Source of the DNA: Pseudomonas sp. R5(2019)
GTDB taxonomy: Bacteria; Pseudomonadota; Gammaproteobacteria; Pseudomonadales; Pseudomonadaceae
DNA: 64,000 bases
Assembly (NCBI RefSeq): GCF_009905435.1
Contig: NZ_JAAAMT010000016.1
Coordinates: 43,952-107,951 of the forward strand
Direction: 5' to 3'
The position numbers and the translations under genes were made by a program. The notes under the pieces were generated by a model. That model ran no database searches. It was not told the DNA's origin and worked only from the letters and a program-made list of their open reading frames with translations. This document shows, piece by piece, positions 54,099 to 63,242 of this stretch; the first letter of the stretch is position 1, and each line of letters opens with the position of its first letter.

Positions 54099-55412
54099 AT
54101 GAAGATTAACCACCCCGCTGTAACCTTCGGACTTTGTACTCTGATGACCAGTCCCTGGGCCTGCGCCGATTTCATCGGTGACAGTAAAGCCAGCCTGAAC
54201 CTGCGTAACTTCTACTTCAACAACGACAACCGCGACGGCTCCGCCGCGCCCTCGAAAACCGAGGAGTGGGGGCAGGCGTTCATACTCAATGCTCAATCGG
54301 GTTTTACCGATGGCACCGTGGGTTTGGGTGTGGATGTGCTCGCGCAACTGGGCATTCGCCTGGACAGCGGCCAGGGCCGTCATGTAGGCAGTACGATGTT
54401 TCCCGATGACGGTGATGAGGCGGCGCAGTCATTCGGTCGTCTGGGCCTGACGGCAAAAATGCGGGTATCCAGGACTGAACTGCGCTACGGCACCCTGATC
54501 CCCAAGCTGCCGATTCTGATGCCCACTGACGGGCGCCTGCTGCCGCAGACCTTCGAAGGCGGGCAAGTGGTGTCCAATGAGATCGATGGGCTGACCTTGA
54601 CCGCCGGGTTGATCGAGCACGCAATCGGTCGCGGCTCCAGTGATCGAACGGGGCTGGCGGTCAGCGGTGGCACCCGGGAAAGCAATCACTTCTACTTTGC
54701 CGGCGGCGATTACAAAGTCACCGAGCGGCTGCTCGCACAGTATTACTACGCCAATCTGGAGGACTACTACACCCAGCATTTCACCGGCCTGACCCATGAC
54801 CTTTCCCTGGGAGGATACGGCTCGCTGAAAACCGATCTGCGTTACTTCAAGACCGATTCGGACGGCGCCAATGCCAGTGCTTCAGGGCGCGCCGAAGGTT
54901 ACAAGGTGGGGGGCTACAGCCGCGGTGGCCGTGGCGAAATAGACAACGATACCTGGAGCGCCGCCTTTATCTACAGCCTCGGCGGGCACGCCTTCACGCT
55001 GGGCTATCAGCAGGTTTCAGACAACAGCAATTTCGTCCAGTTGAACCAGGGCAGCCTCGCCGATAAAGGCGCCGGGGGGGCCGGTACTTATCTTTATACC
55101 GACCGGCTGATCCAGAACTTCACCCGTGCCGGCGAGCGCACCCGGTTTGGGCAGTACGCCTACGACTTCGCCGCCCTCGGCGTCCCTGGCCTGAAGGCCT
55201 CGGTCATGTACTTGTACGGCGACCGGATCGAGACCTTCAGCGGTCCTCGGCAAAAGGAATGGGAGCGTGACCTGATGCTGGATTACGTGATTCAGGGCGG
55301 CACCTTCAAAGGCGTCGGTTTTGCCTGGCGCAACGGAGTATCCCGCAGCGAGGCCTCGCGTCATCAGGATCAGAACCGCCTGACTCTGAGTTACACCTTG
55401 CCGCTGTTCTGA
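54099..55412 (+). CDS. OprD-family outer-membrane porin
   Basis: This substrate-selective porin of the OprD family has 437 residues. A signal peptide ends near residue 23 (PWACA). The mature protein begins DFIGDSKASLNLRNFYFNND, the family's usual first strand, and ends in LPLF. Landmarks are LGVDVLAQLGIRLDSG and RYGTLIPKLPILMPTDGRLLPQTFEG. Placed at the end of the catabolic cluster, it probably admits that cluster's substrate, often an amino or carboxylic acid, through the outer membrane. Confidence 0.92.
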   Translation: MKINHPAVTFGLCTLMTSPWACADFIGDSKASLNLRNFYFNNDNRDGSAAPSKTEEWGQAFILNAQSGFTDGTVGLGVDVLAQLGIRLDSGQGRHVGSTMFPDDGDEAAQSFGRLGLTAKMRVSRTELRYGTLIPKLPILMPTDGRLLPQTFEGGQVVSNEIDGLTLTAGLIEHAIGRGSSDRTGLAVSGGTRESNHFYFAGGDYKVTERLLAQYYYANLEDYYTQHFTGLTHDLSLGGYGSLKTDLRYFKTDSDGANASASGRAEGYKVGGYSRGGRGEIDNDTWSAAFIYSLGGHAFTLGYQQVSDNSNFVQLNQGSLADKGAGGAGTYLYTDRLIQNFTRAGERTRFGQYAYDFAALGVPGLKASVMYLYGDRIETFSGPRQKEWERDLMLDYVIQGGTFKGVGFAWRNGVSRSEASRHQDQNRLTLSYTLPLF

Positions 55413-55431
55413 GTGACCTTGTCCGTCGTCC

Positions 55432-56352
55432 TCAGGCCTTGTCTGCACTTTGGCTCGGTGCAGGGTTGGCCACCACTGCCGGCTTGAGCACCAGCCACAC
55501 GGCCAGGGCGATCAGCACGCCGCCGTACACATGCCCCATCGACAGCGGCTCATCCAGCAGCCAGGCGCCCCAGAGCACACCGAAGATCGGGATCATGAAA
55601 GTCACGGTGGAGGAATTGATCGGTCCGATTTCGCTGAGCAAACGGAAATACAGGATGTAGGCGAAGGCGGTGCACAGCAGTCCCAGGCCGAGCAAGGATG
55701 CCCAGACCTGCCAGCCACCCCAGCTGGCAGGCGGGTGTGTCAGGGCGCTGTAACCGAACAGCGGCACCAGCAACAGCGTCGCACCGAGCATGCTTCCCAA
55801 AGCGGACAGTCGGCTGTCGAGGCCGCCTTGCTGGTCCAGCCAGCGCCGGGCCAGAAAGCCAGCCAGGCCATAGCAGGCGGTGGCGGCCAGGCAGGCGAGC
55901 GCGCCGCCCATCAACTGGGCATCGAACGCCACCGGCCCGGCGCCGCTGAGCACCGCGACGCCGAGCAGGCCGAGGAATATGCCGCACAGCTTGGCTTTGG
56001 TCATCGGTTCACGAAAAAACAGGGCACCGATCAATACGCCCATCAGCGGTGTGGTGGCATTGAAAATCGCCGAATAGCCAGCCGGCAATACCTGAGCGGC
56101 TACCGAATACATCGTGGCCGGTATGCCCGAGTTGATCATGCCCAGCACCAGGCATACGCCGAATTTGCCGCGAAAATTCCAGTCGATGCGCATCAGCGCG
56201 AGGATCACCAGCAAGCCGATGGCGGCGATGGACACGCGAAAAAACGCGGTCGGGATCGTGCCGAGTTCCGGGGCAATAATGCGCATGAACAAAAAGCTCG
56301 CCCCCCAGATGGCGGCGAGCAACAACAAACGAAACAGCGCGATGGGGCTCAC
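55432..56352 (-). CDS. EamA-type (DMT) transporter
   Basis: This ten-helix drug/metabolite transporter of the EamA type has 306 residues and two repeated halves. LLLLAAIWGASFLFMRI lies near the start and LLCTAFAYILYFRLLSEIGP near residue 235. I chose the GTG at 56352, with GGAG six bases upstream, because it begins directly with the first membrane helix; the longer frame adds a hydrophilic leader. Substrate and direction are unknown; many relatives export metabolites. It converges on the OprD gene with 19 bases between stops. Confidence 0.86.
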   Translation of the reverse strand: MSPIALFRLLLLAAIWGASFLFMRIIAPELGTIPTAFFRVSIAAIGLLVILALMRIDWNFRGKFGVCLVLGMINSGIPATMYSVAAQVLPAGYSAIFNATTPLMGVLIGALFFREPMTKAKLCGIFLGLLGVAVLSGAGPVAFDAQLMGGALACLAATACYGLAGFLARRWLDQQGGLDSRLSALGSMLGATLLLVPLFGYSALTHPPASWGGWQVWASLLGLGLLCTAFAYILYFRLLSEIGPINSSTVTFMIPIFGVLWGAWLLDEPLSMGHVYGGVLIALAVWLVLKPAVVANPAPSQSADKA

Positions 56353-56524
56353 GGTGGACTCCAGATCCTTTGGGCAGGGCGTGAGTTTACGCCATGGTCC
56401 GGCGGGTGCTCTCTCGGTTTCTTGCAGTGAAAGTCGTGTCGACGGAAGCGGCGTTGCCAGCGTCATCAAAAATCACTGTTCGCTCGTTAGGCTGATCAAG
56501 GATCTCAGGACACGGGCAGACAAA

Positions 56525-57436
56525 ATGAAGCGGGCGCTTTCCCTCAAGGGGCTTTGGTTATGCGTAGGGATGGCGGTGCTGGTGCTGGCCGTCAATGGGC
56601 AGCAGCAGCGTCTATATGAACGCATCTGGTTTGACTGGGTCCAGCGTGACCGAGTGGAGCGCAGTAACGCCGACGGGGTGAAGCTGTCGCGCTACCGGGC
56701 GGACGTGCAGGCCTTGCCACTGACCGGCTTCGACAACCTCTCGGCGCTGTCTTTCGACAGCGATCGGCGCACGCTGGTCAGCCTGACCAACCAGAACCCG
56801 CAGTTCATTGAACTGTCACTGGATGGCAAGTTGCTGCGCAGCATCCCGATGATTGGTTTTGAGGACCCGGAAGCCATCGAATACATCCGCCCGGGCACCT
56901 ACGTGGTGGTCGAAGAGCGACGCAAGCGCCTGACTGAGATTCACATTGGTGCCGACACCGAATCCATCGACATCGCCGACCCGCTCAATGCCCGGCAGTT
57001 GAGCCTGAGCGACCAGGACACCGAGAACAAGGGCTTCGAAGGCCTGGCCTATGACCCGGCCCACCAGCGCCTGTATGTGGCCAAGGAAAAAAATCCGCTG
57101 CAGATTCTCGAGATCAGCGGCTTCTTCGGTGAGCGCATCGAACCCCTGAACCCGAACGTCACCAGCAACCCTGCGCGGGACGCCCGGCTGTTTCTGACCG
57201 ATCTCTCCAGCCTCTGGTTCGACCCGGCGTCCCAGCACCTGCTGGCGCTCTCGGACGAGTCCAAAGTGCTGATCGAACTGGACACATCCGGCCGCCCGGT
57301 CAGCACCCTGACCCTGCGCGCCGGCCACCAGGGCCTCAAGGCCGACGTGATGCAGGCCGAAGGCGTGGCGATGGATGATGTGGGTAATGTGTATGTGGTG
57401 AGCGAGCCGAATTTGTTTTACCGGTTCAAGCGGTGA
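56525..57436 (+). CDS. SdiA-regulated-type beta-propeller protein
   Basis: This 303-residue protein has an N-terminal membrane anchor or signal (LWLCVGMAVLVLAVNG) and a propeller-like SdiA-regulated domain (about residues 60-300), with repeats such as GFDNLSALSFDSDRRTLVSLTNQNP and GFEGLAYDPAHQRLYVAKE. It is probably periplasmic or membrane-anchored. The family is named from a quorum-sensing regulon in enterobacteria, but the activity is unknown. The ATG at 56525 is divergent from the EamA gene. Confidence 0.83.
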   Translation: MKRALSLKGLWLCVGMAVLVLAVNGQQQRLYERIWFDWVQRDRVERSNADGVKLSRYRADVQALPLTGFDNLSALSFDSDRRTLVSLTNQNPQFIELSLDGKLLRSIPMIGFEDPEAIEYIRPGTYVVVEERRKRLTEIHIGADTESIDIADPLNARQLSLSDQDTENKGFEGLAYDPAHQRLYVAKEKNPLQILEISGFFGERIEPLNPNVTSNPARDARLFLTDLSSLWFDPASQHLLALSDESKVLIELDTSGRPVSTLTLRAGHQGLKADVMQAEGVAMDDVGNVYVVSEPNLFYRFKR

Positions 57437-57586
57437 GATGTCTGCCATAAAAATGGCGATGTACAAGGATGTAGGAGCTGAGCTTGCTCGCGATGACGTC
57501 AGCAGATACACCCTAGATCTTGCCTAGGTAGACGCAGCTGTTCGTGCACATGCAGGAACCGTGCTGGTGCCATCGCGGGCAAGCCC

Positions 57587-57755
57587 CAATGCCAGTCAGT
57601 TAAGGAATGGAGCGCCGAAAACCTGTGGGAGCGGATTTATCCGCGAATCCAGACACCGCGGTTTTTCTGGCATTGCGCGGTGCCTTCATTCGCGGCGGTC
57701 CGGCGATCCGGTAAATCCGCTCCCACATGGATCTCGCCTTAACTGACTGGCATTG
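57587..57755. mobile_element. MITE-like element, copy 3 (169 bp)
   Basis: Perfect 19-bp terminal inverted repeats (CAATGCCAGTCAGTTAAGG) bound the element, and a 10-bp duplication GGGCAAGCCC flanks it (57577-57586 and 57756-57765). The interior is apparently identical to copy 2 at 35196, implying recent movement or copying. It has no transposase gene, so it must be mobilised in trans. It is inserted in the right arm of a REP pair. Confidence 0.92.
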
Positions 57756-57889
57756 GGGCAAGCCCAGCTCCTACATGGATCTGTGCTCGGCCATTGATGG
57801 CGGTGTGGTTCAGGCGGACGTCAACAGCCCATATCTTGCTTGCACTGACTTGAACCTCATCCTATAGTCCGCCCGTCGTCCCACAGGAC

Positions 57890-58064
57890 GACCGGGTTTG
57901 GCGACCCGCAGCAATAGGCGCGACAGCGCACATAAGCACCATGAGACCTCTTTGGCGGTCACAGGGTTGTGCTATGGCAGCTGTGCGCGGGAGATCTTCG
58001 GATCTGCCGGGTACCTATTGCCTGGTTCGCCAACCTGCGTACAGCTGCCACCATTGTTTGGCGA
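57890..58064 (+). ncRNA. C4-like antisense RNA leader
   Basis: A long stem GGCAGCTGTGCG (57976-57987) with CGTACAGCTGCC (58038-58049) encloses a UUCG-capped hairpin AGATC/GATCT (57992-58005). This architecture matches the C4 antisense RNA known from P1/P7-type phages and found widely in Pseudomonas. The loop-side TCGCCAA (58027-58033) is complementary to TTGGCGA in TTTGGCGA blocks at 57897-57904 and 58057-58064, as expected for antisense pairing. It lies just before the DUF3077 gene and probably controls its expression. Confidence 0.7.
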
Positions 58065-58101
58065 CAAGGGTGTCGGCTCACTATCAATAGGAGCTTGAAC
58101 C

Positions 58102-58386
58102 TTGAATCAAAATTCCGATGTGCGTACCGAAACATCAGTCCTGCAGATCAATCCCGCTGTCTCGGACATGGCCTTGCACACCTTCATCACCCGGCGCATG
58201 AACGCCACTCGAAATCTGCTCGAAACCTTTTCCCGCATCAAACTCGAAGACACAGACGACTGCGACGTTTCCCATGTTGCCGACTGCCTCTGCCTGTTGC
58301 TGGAGGACAGCCGGCAGGCCATGGGTGTGTTGGGTGAGCGCTTGCTGCAGCAGGATGTGGATTATTTTGTGGGGCAAAGACCTTAG
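58102..58386 (+). CDS. DUF3077 small protein
   Basis: This 94-residue protein of the DUF3077 type is a Pseudomonas-rich family without known function. It is probably all-helical and cytoplasmic (CDVSHVADCLCLLLEDSRQAMGVLGERLL). The start is a TTG at 58102, placed eight bases after AGGAG, which fits better than later ATGs. A C4-like antisense RNA directly upstream suggests regulated expression. It converges with the type VI-linked genes. Confidence 0.78.
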   Translation: MNQNSDVRTETSVLQINPAVSDMALHTFITRRMNATRNLLETFSRIKLEDTDDCDVSHVADCLCLLLEDSRQAMGVLGERLLQQDVDYFVGQRP

Positions 58387-58431
58387 CGGTTGCGATGCAT
58401 GGCCTGTGGGGACGGAGATTCTGTTCCAACT

Positions 58432-59415
58432 TTAGTCACCCTTGCCGTCCCATACGCCGTCGCAGGCGTCGATCAGTTGCTGTGGCCATTTGCGGCGCGG
58501 CAGGATGCGGTTGAGCCACATGTAGAAAATGTCGCCCAGCATCACAAGCGGCGCGATGGGCAGTGCGATGAACAAGAAGAATGGAACGGCCACGACGAGC
58601 CAGCCCGGGTGCTGAACTCGAAGTACCTTTAGCGGGTTGAATTGCTGAACGGCTTCACGTGCACTAGCTATGGCGTAGCGATCAAGTGCGGACGAAGGAG
58701 GAACAGCGCAAGCTCCCTCGCGCATGTACAGGCGAATGTACTCCCAGACTTGGGCAGCACCGTATATACCTCGATTTACTACAGCCTGCCGATGATCCAA
58801 CGTGGCGTAGATACCAACCCGCAGGCATTTCTCTCCATTGGGTTTGTCCGGGTCAACGTAAGGAAATGCGAGGGTGAGTACACCTTCGTTGATGGGGCCA
58901 CTTCCGACTGCGAAACTGGTGACGTCCTTGATGTAGGCTTCCAGCTGGTCCCAGTGCTGGCTGACTAGCTTGCCTTGGATCACACAAGTGACTTGGCGGG
59001 TTTTTCGATTGAAGATAATCGGTAGTTGCATACGCCACGGAATAAACATCCAGAAACAGGATAGAAGTGAAAAAGCGGCTATGCAGATGGGGTAGTACCA
59101 GCTCTCAAGATAATGGGAAACCGCGCCTGCGCTATAGCCGTTTTGGTTGCGATCATGGAGATAGATCCAATATCCGCCTAAAGAAAAGAAAGCGAATATA
59201 ACCGGAGTCGTTGCCGCCGCCCACCAACTCATGCTGTGTCGTCCTCCATACATACTGCCATTTGCGGTGCGCATAAACAGAGAGTGTTCGGTGACTTTCA
59301 TTACATTGTTGTCGGCAGCCGGCTCTACGTTCAATGGTGGGGCGTTCGTGCGGAGGGCTTCGACGCGGGTGTAGAAGATGCTGCGTTCTTTTTTGGGTAC
59401 GTGATGTTGAGACAT
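58432..59415 (-). CDS. Membrane protein next to T6SS effector, probable immunity protein (DUF6708-like)
   Basis: This 327-residue protein has membrane segments near WWAAATTPVIFAFFSLGGYWIYL (about 65-88), YYPICIAAFSLLSCFWMFIPW (about 110-130) and a C-terminal pair around WLVVAVPFFLFIALPIAPLVML (about 275-300). The soluble middle carries an FNRKTRQVTCVIQGK segment of the DUF6708 type. It begins directly after the VasX-like effector stop (ATG at 59415; a GTG two codons earlier is possible). Position and membrane topology suggest it protects the producer from the effector; this is inference. Confidence 0.72.
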   Translation of the reverse strand: MSQHHVPKKERSIFYTRVEALRTNAPPLNVEPAADNNVMKVTEHSLFMRTANGSMYGGRHSMSWWAAATTPVIFAFFSLGGYWIYLHDRNQNGYSAGAVSHYLESWYYPICIAAFSLLSCFWMFIPWRMQLPIIFNRKTRQVTCVIQGKLVSQHWDQLEAYIKDVTSFAVGSGPINEGVLTLAFPYVDPDKPNGEKCLRVGIYATLDHRQAVVNRGIYGAAQVWEYIRLYMREGACAVPPSSALDRYAIASAREAVQQFNPLKVLRVQHPGWLVVAVPFFLFIALPIAPLVMLGDIFYMWLNRILPRRKWPQQLIDACDGVWDGKGD

Positions 59416-59421
59416 GTTCAC

Positions 59422-62349
59422 TTACTTTCCATAGTAAAACGGGGCGTCTGTGGCGGAGATTTGAAAGTTGGTTTCCAAAGACTCTTCCAGAAGAGTGGGT
59501 TTGTATGCGGTCTGTAGCGTGAAGGTCGTTACAGCTTTCTCGCTCAAACCGGTCACTACATAAGTATGGACGCTTCCCCCGCTACTCAAAGGCTCTGCTG
59601 GACCCTCTTCGACCCATTTGGGTGGCGGCGCGTCGGAGGATTTGCTCTCGTATGTCGCAGCAGGCCGCTTTACCTCGCCCGCCAAGGGATATGCAATGCG
59701 CATGACGAAGCGAGGATCGTAGTTGACTGCCACCCCCCCTCTACCCGGTAGATGTATGGGGGCCTGCTCGGTACCGAAAACTTTCCACTCGTTTCCCACC
59801 AATCGCGGCGCATAGAGGGCACTAACATACGCTTTGTTTTCATCATCAAGGTTGACGTATTTGGTTATGGCCTTCCGGCCAAGTAACTCATGCTTTCCAA
59901 AGCTGCCGTCATTGAGCCAGTAGTTGAGTGCGGTAAATAGCCCCCGTTCAGCCTCAAGCAGCCACCAGAGACCAACCCCCAATAGAATTGCACCTGCAGC
60001 AATCCATCCCCAAACAGGTACCGTGGCTACAGTACCAGCGATGCCTAATCCTGATGCAAGCGCTGCCCCACCAGTAGTCATTGCGGCCCCGCCCAGACTC
60101 AAGCCAACTGCAGCCAGAGCGTAGGCGGTGGCCGCGTCATGATTTCCTAGTCGTCGCTGTCCAGTGGCTCTCAACCAGTTGGTCAAGGCATCAAATAGCG
60201 CCCCGCCATAACCAAACCAACGATCTAATGCGGACACTCTGCTGAGCCGTTCCAACATCATGCTAGAAATCGATACACGCAAATATACCTGGGGCATTAA
60301 TGCTCTTGTGGTAACAAGTACTCCGTTCAGTGCGCTGCCCACTCCCATTAAGGCTGCAGCGAAGTTCGACACCGTTTCCCAATTTGGCGATGCAGTCAGT
60401 GCACCCACCGCCGCCTTCAAATTCAGAAAACTAAAAAACGCCACCCCACCCGCCACCCCCCGTTCAAACACCTGCAAAAACGGACTCGCAGACCGCATCA
60501 ACGGCTTCAACCGCGACCATTCGAAGACTTCCATTACATCCCCCGCATTCGACGCAAGGGATCCCACCGCCACCGTCCCACGTGGAAACCCTGCAGCATC
60601 TTCCAGTGCCTGGACGGCTTCGATGGGGGTAAGCGATCTTGTCGTGAGGCGGTCCTGATAGCGGGTCTCAAGCATCTGCACCAGCCGATTCGCGTCCTCC
60701 ACGGTCCCCATCCCCGCCAGTTGATGAATGCGGTTGGCTACCGCGTCGCGCGCAGCCCCGTGCCAGGCTCGGCCGTTTCCGGTGTTCGGGAAGCGGCTCA
60801 GGGTATAGACGCTGACCTGCTCCATCAGGAAATGCACGGCCACATAGCGAAGGAGTTGCCCCGCGCCCTTGCTCAGCGCGGCATCCAGGGTAACGTCCAT
60901 CTTGTTATCCCAGATCGTGTCGCCAAGGCCCTTGTCGTGGTCGATGTTGGTCAGAATGGGGTTGGTCTGCCAGGGCATTTCCCACCACAACTGGAATAGC
61001 TCGCGTTCCTTGTCGGTTTTCCCGGAAGGCGTTGTTTCCGTGCCCCAGATCATGCCCTCGGTGCAGGCGATAAATGCGATGGCATGGCTGGTCGAGGACA
61101 TCGGGTCGCTGGTGTCGTAGCGCATGAAGGCGGCGCCAAGGTCGCAGGGTGATGCGGCCAGGTAACTCTCCAGCCAGCGGCAGCGGTCGTTCTTGCGGTC
61201 CAGCACGCTGGCATGTCGTTTGGTCACCTCGTTGTCGAAGTCACGCAGAAATTTCACCCGTTCGGCTTCTTTGATATGCCGCGAGTAGATAGGCGCTGAT
61301 GCCGCCAGGGCTTCGGCGCGGGCGGCGATGGGGTCGGCGGGTGCCAAGCTGGGTGGGGTGGTCAGAGGGTAGGATGAGGGACGATATTTTCCCGTCTGCT
61401 GAGTGGCGATGGAAGCCTGAAACTGGCGGTTCTGCTCTCGCACGTCCATGTCGCGTTTGAGCTTTTTTTCCAGCGCTTGCTCGCCCTGGCCGGCTACGCC
61501 CGCATTTTCGGCATATTCCGACTCATAGATTCGTCCGATCAAATCGGCGATGAGCTTCTTGCGGTAGCGCTGGGTGGCGCCGGTGTTGTTGTGGGTTTTG
61601 TCTGGGGCGGTGGTGTAGTGCTCCAGGGCTTTGCGCGACTCCTGGAACACGCCCCCAAGATCCTGAACCAAAGCAATGTGGTCTTGCATGACCACCGCTA
61701 GCTGCGCCGCCGGGGCGACAGCCCTCATGCTTTGTAGCAAGGCATTGGCCGAGAGGGTGGGCTTGATTTTCCAGGGGGAAAAGTCAAGGTCGGTGCCTTT
61801 GTATTCTTCCACCCATTCATGGATGTGTTCAGCTGCAAAGGTATGTTCGGCGGGCGCTTCGGGATTCCAGGTGTTCATGTCCAATGTTGTCGCCAGCCTG
61901 TCGCGCACGCCATCCTTGTTTGTCTGAATCTCGCGGATCTTTCTTTCGGTCAGCAGCGTGTCGGTCAGCAGCAGGTGCACCCGCGAGCACTTCCTGGCCC
62001 AGAGGTGGCGGACGGTATGGCCGGGTATGTAACCCTTGATGGCGCTGTCGAGTGAGCGGTACCTGGACTTCATTTCGATGAATTGACCATCGTTCTCCTT
62101 GACGCGCCAGACGAAGATATCGCCCTCGGTTTCATCAAATAGATAGATGAAACCAGCGCCGATACAACGCAGGCCGTATTGGGCATGGTCGAGCTTCCTG
62201 AAGCCTTGTTGCAGCTTCAGACCGGATTGCTCATACGCGTAAGCGCCACCGCCCTTTGGGCGCGGGTGGGCCGAATAACGCAGGGGAAATAATGGTATCC
62301 GCGGTTGGCAACCCTCATTGGCGCTGAAATATTGAGTGCTTCCTGTCAT
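59422..62349 (-). CDS. VasX/BTH_I2691-like type VI secretion effector
   Basis: This large putative T6SS effector has 975 residues. The N-terminal region (PRIPLFPLRYSAHPRP near residue 17, YGLRCIGAGFIYLFDE near 58) matches the VasX N-terminal/BTH_I2691 family delivered by VgrG. A long helical middle is followed by hydrophobic segments in the C-terminal third (FAAALMGVGSALNGVLV; AVGLSLGGAAMTTGGAALAS; VPVWGWIAAGAILLGVGLWWLL), as in pore-forming toxins that dissipate membrane potential. No enzymatic motif is seen. It follows the DUF4123 adaptor gene by three bases and precedes the putative immunity gene. Confidence 0.87.
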   Translation of the reverse strand: MTGSTQYFSANEGCQPRIPLFPLRYSAHPRPKGGGAYAYEQSGLKLQQGFRKLDHAQYGLRCIGAGFIYLFDETEGDIFVWRVKENDGQFIEMKSRYRSLDSAIKGYIPGHTVRHLWARKCSRVHLLLTDTLLTERKIREIQTNKDGVRDRLATTLDMNTWNPEAPAEHTFAAEHIHEWVEEYKGTDLDFSPWKIKPTLSANALLQSMRAVAPAAQLAVVMQDHIALVQDLGGVFQESRKALEHYTTAPDKTHNNTGATQRYRKKLIADLIGRIYESEYAENAGVAGQGEQALEKKLKRDMDVREQNRQFQASIATQQTGKYRPSSYPLTTPPSLAPADPIAARAEALAASAPIYSRHIKEAERVKFLRDFDNEVTKRHASVLDRKNDRCRWLESYLAASPCDLGAAFMRYDTSDPMSSTSHAIAFIACTEGMIWGTETTPSGKTDKERELFQLWWEMPWQTNPILTNIDHDKGLGDTIWDNKMDVTLDAALSKGAGQLLRYVAVHFLMEQVSVYTLSRFPNTGNGRAWHGAARDAVANRIHQLAGMGTVEDANRLVQMLETRYQDRLTTRSLTPIEAVQALEDAAGFPRGTVAVGSLASNAGDVMEVFEWSRLKPLMRSASPFLQVFERGVAGGVAFFSFLNLKAAVGALTASPNWETVSNFAAALMGVGSALNGVLVTTRALMPQVYLRVSISSMMLERLSRVSALDRWFGYGGALFDALTNWLRATGQRRLGNHDAATAYALAAVGLSLGGAAMTTGGAALASGLGIAGTVATVPVWGWIAAGAILLGVGLWWLLEAERGLFTALNYWLNDGSFGKHELLGRKAITKYVNLDDENKAYVSALYAPRLVGNEWKVFGTEQAPIHLPGRGGVAVNYDPRFVMRIAYPLAGEVKRPAATYESKSSDAPPPKWVEEGPAEPLSSGGSVHTYVVTGLSEKAVTTFTLQTAYKPTLLEESLETNFQISATDAPFYYGK

Positions 62350-62352
62350 GGT

Positions 62353-63240
62353 TCAAATGTCCTCTGTCATCAGATGATTCAGCGCCTGGGTCACGCGGGC
62401 ACCCGGGGACAGGTGAGCCGCTTCCAGGATGGCGATCACCGCCATTGCCCTTGTGCGGAAAGATGGGTGGCGAAAGACTTCCAGGCCGATGTCCAGGTGG
62501 GGACGCGCCTGAATACCCCATTGCCTGAGCTGGCGCAGCCACACCTTGGTCTGTATTCGAGCGTCGTCGTGAAAGCTGTGAGGAGCTTGCTGTGTCAGGG
62601 CGACTTGCTTGCGAAGGTGATGGTCCATCTGACCTGCATCGATCAGGGCCATTTCGCTGTCGGTGAACTGGAACTCGCCTTGTACCGGGTGCGGGCCATG
62701 GGGCTGAACATAGCGCCACCATTGGTGGGCCGGCCCCAGGTTCTCGCGCCATTGCAATTGTTCAAGGGGACCCAACAGCGTAGCGGCGCGGTATGGGCTC
62801 AATGCATGCAGCACGCTGGCCAGGGCGGCCGTGTCCTGCAGTCGAAATCGAGCCCGGTTGCCGTTGGGCATGAAGACGAAGAGGATGGCTCGCAGGTGCG
62901 CCAGTACTTGCTCGGGAGGTGATTGAGAGGCGATAGATACGGCACCATCCGTTTCGGACCAGTCATGCTGGAAGCGCGCTGCGAGAGCGGAGCCTGGGTA
63001 ATACCGAACCAGCAGGGGACCGCGCCTTTCGTGGCCGTCGTACTCGGTTTCACTCCACACCCAACTCAAAGAGCAGGCGTAGTCTGTCTTGCGTACTTCG
63101 GAAGCGATCGAAGGCTTCTCGACGGCGTCGGGCTGTTGGCACAACCATTCTTCAAGCACTTCACTTTCAAGCAGCAGCCAGGTCGCGCGTGATTCATCTT
63201 CCACCTCCGGCAATTCGGGGTGTTCGAGGGCTTCAATCAT
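62353..63240 (-). CDS. DUF4123 T6SS effector adaptor
   Basis: This 295-residue protein has the DUF4123 layout: an N-terminal domain from ATWLLLESEVLEEWL to QVLAHLRAILFVFMPNGNRARFRLQDTAAL, then a helical C-terminal part. DUF4123 (Tap/TEC) proteins load effectors onto VgrG. The ATG at 63240 starts right after the vgrG stop, with GGAG in the vgrG end. The longer frame into vgrG is not supported. The partner is almost certainly the VasX-like effector encoded next. Confidence 0.88.
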   Translation of the reverse strand: MIEALEHPELPEVEDESRATWLLLESEVLEEWLCQQPDAVEKPSIASEVRKTDYACSLSWVWSETEYDGHERRGPLLVRYYPGSALAARFQHDWSETDGAVSIASQSPPEQVLAHLRAILFVFMPNGNRARFRLQDTAALASVLHALSPYRAATLLGPLEQLQWRENLGPAHQWWRYVQPHGPHPVQGEFQFTDSEMALIDAGQMDHHLRKQVALTQQAPHSFHDDARIQTKVWLRQLRQWGIQARPHLDIGLEVFRHPSFRTRAMAVIAILEAAHLSPGARVTQALNHLMTEDI

Positions 63241-63242
63241 GG

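Larger units (their letters stand above)
57437..58101. other. Intergenic region with REP pair, mobile element and C4-like RNA
   Basis: These 665 bases hold a REP pair (left arm from 57470, right arm split at 57571-57586 and 57756-57776), a 169-bp element with terminal inverted repeats, and from about 57890 a structured leader that includes a C4-like antisense RNA. I see nothing else in 57777-57885 beyond what may be the promoter of that RNA. Confidence 0.8.
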
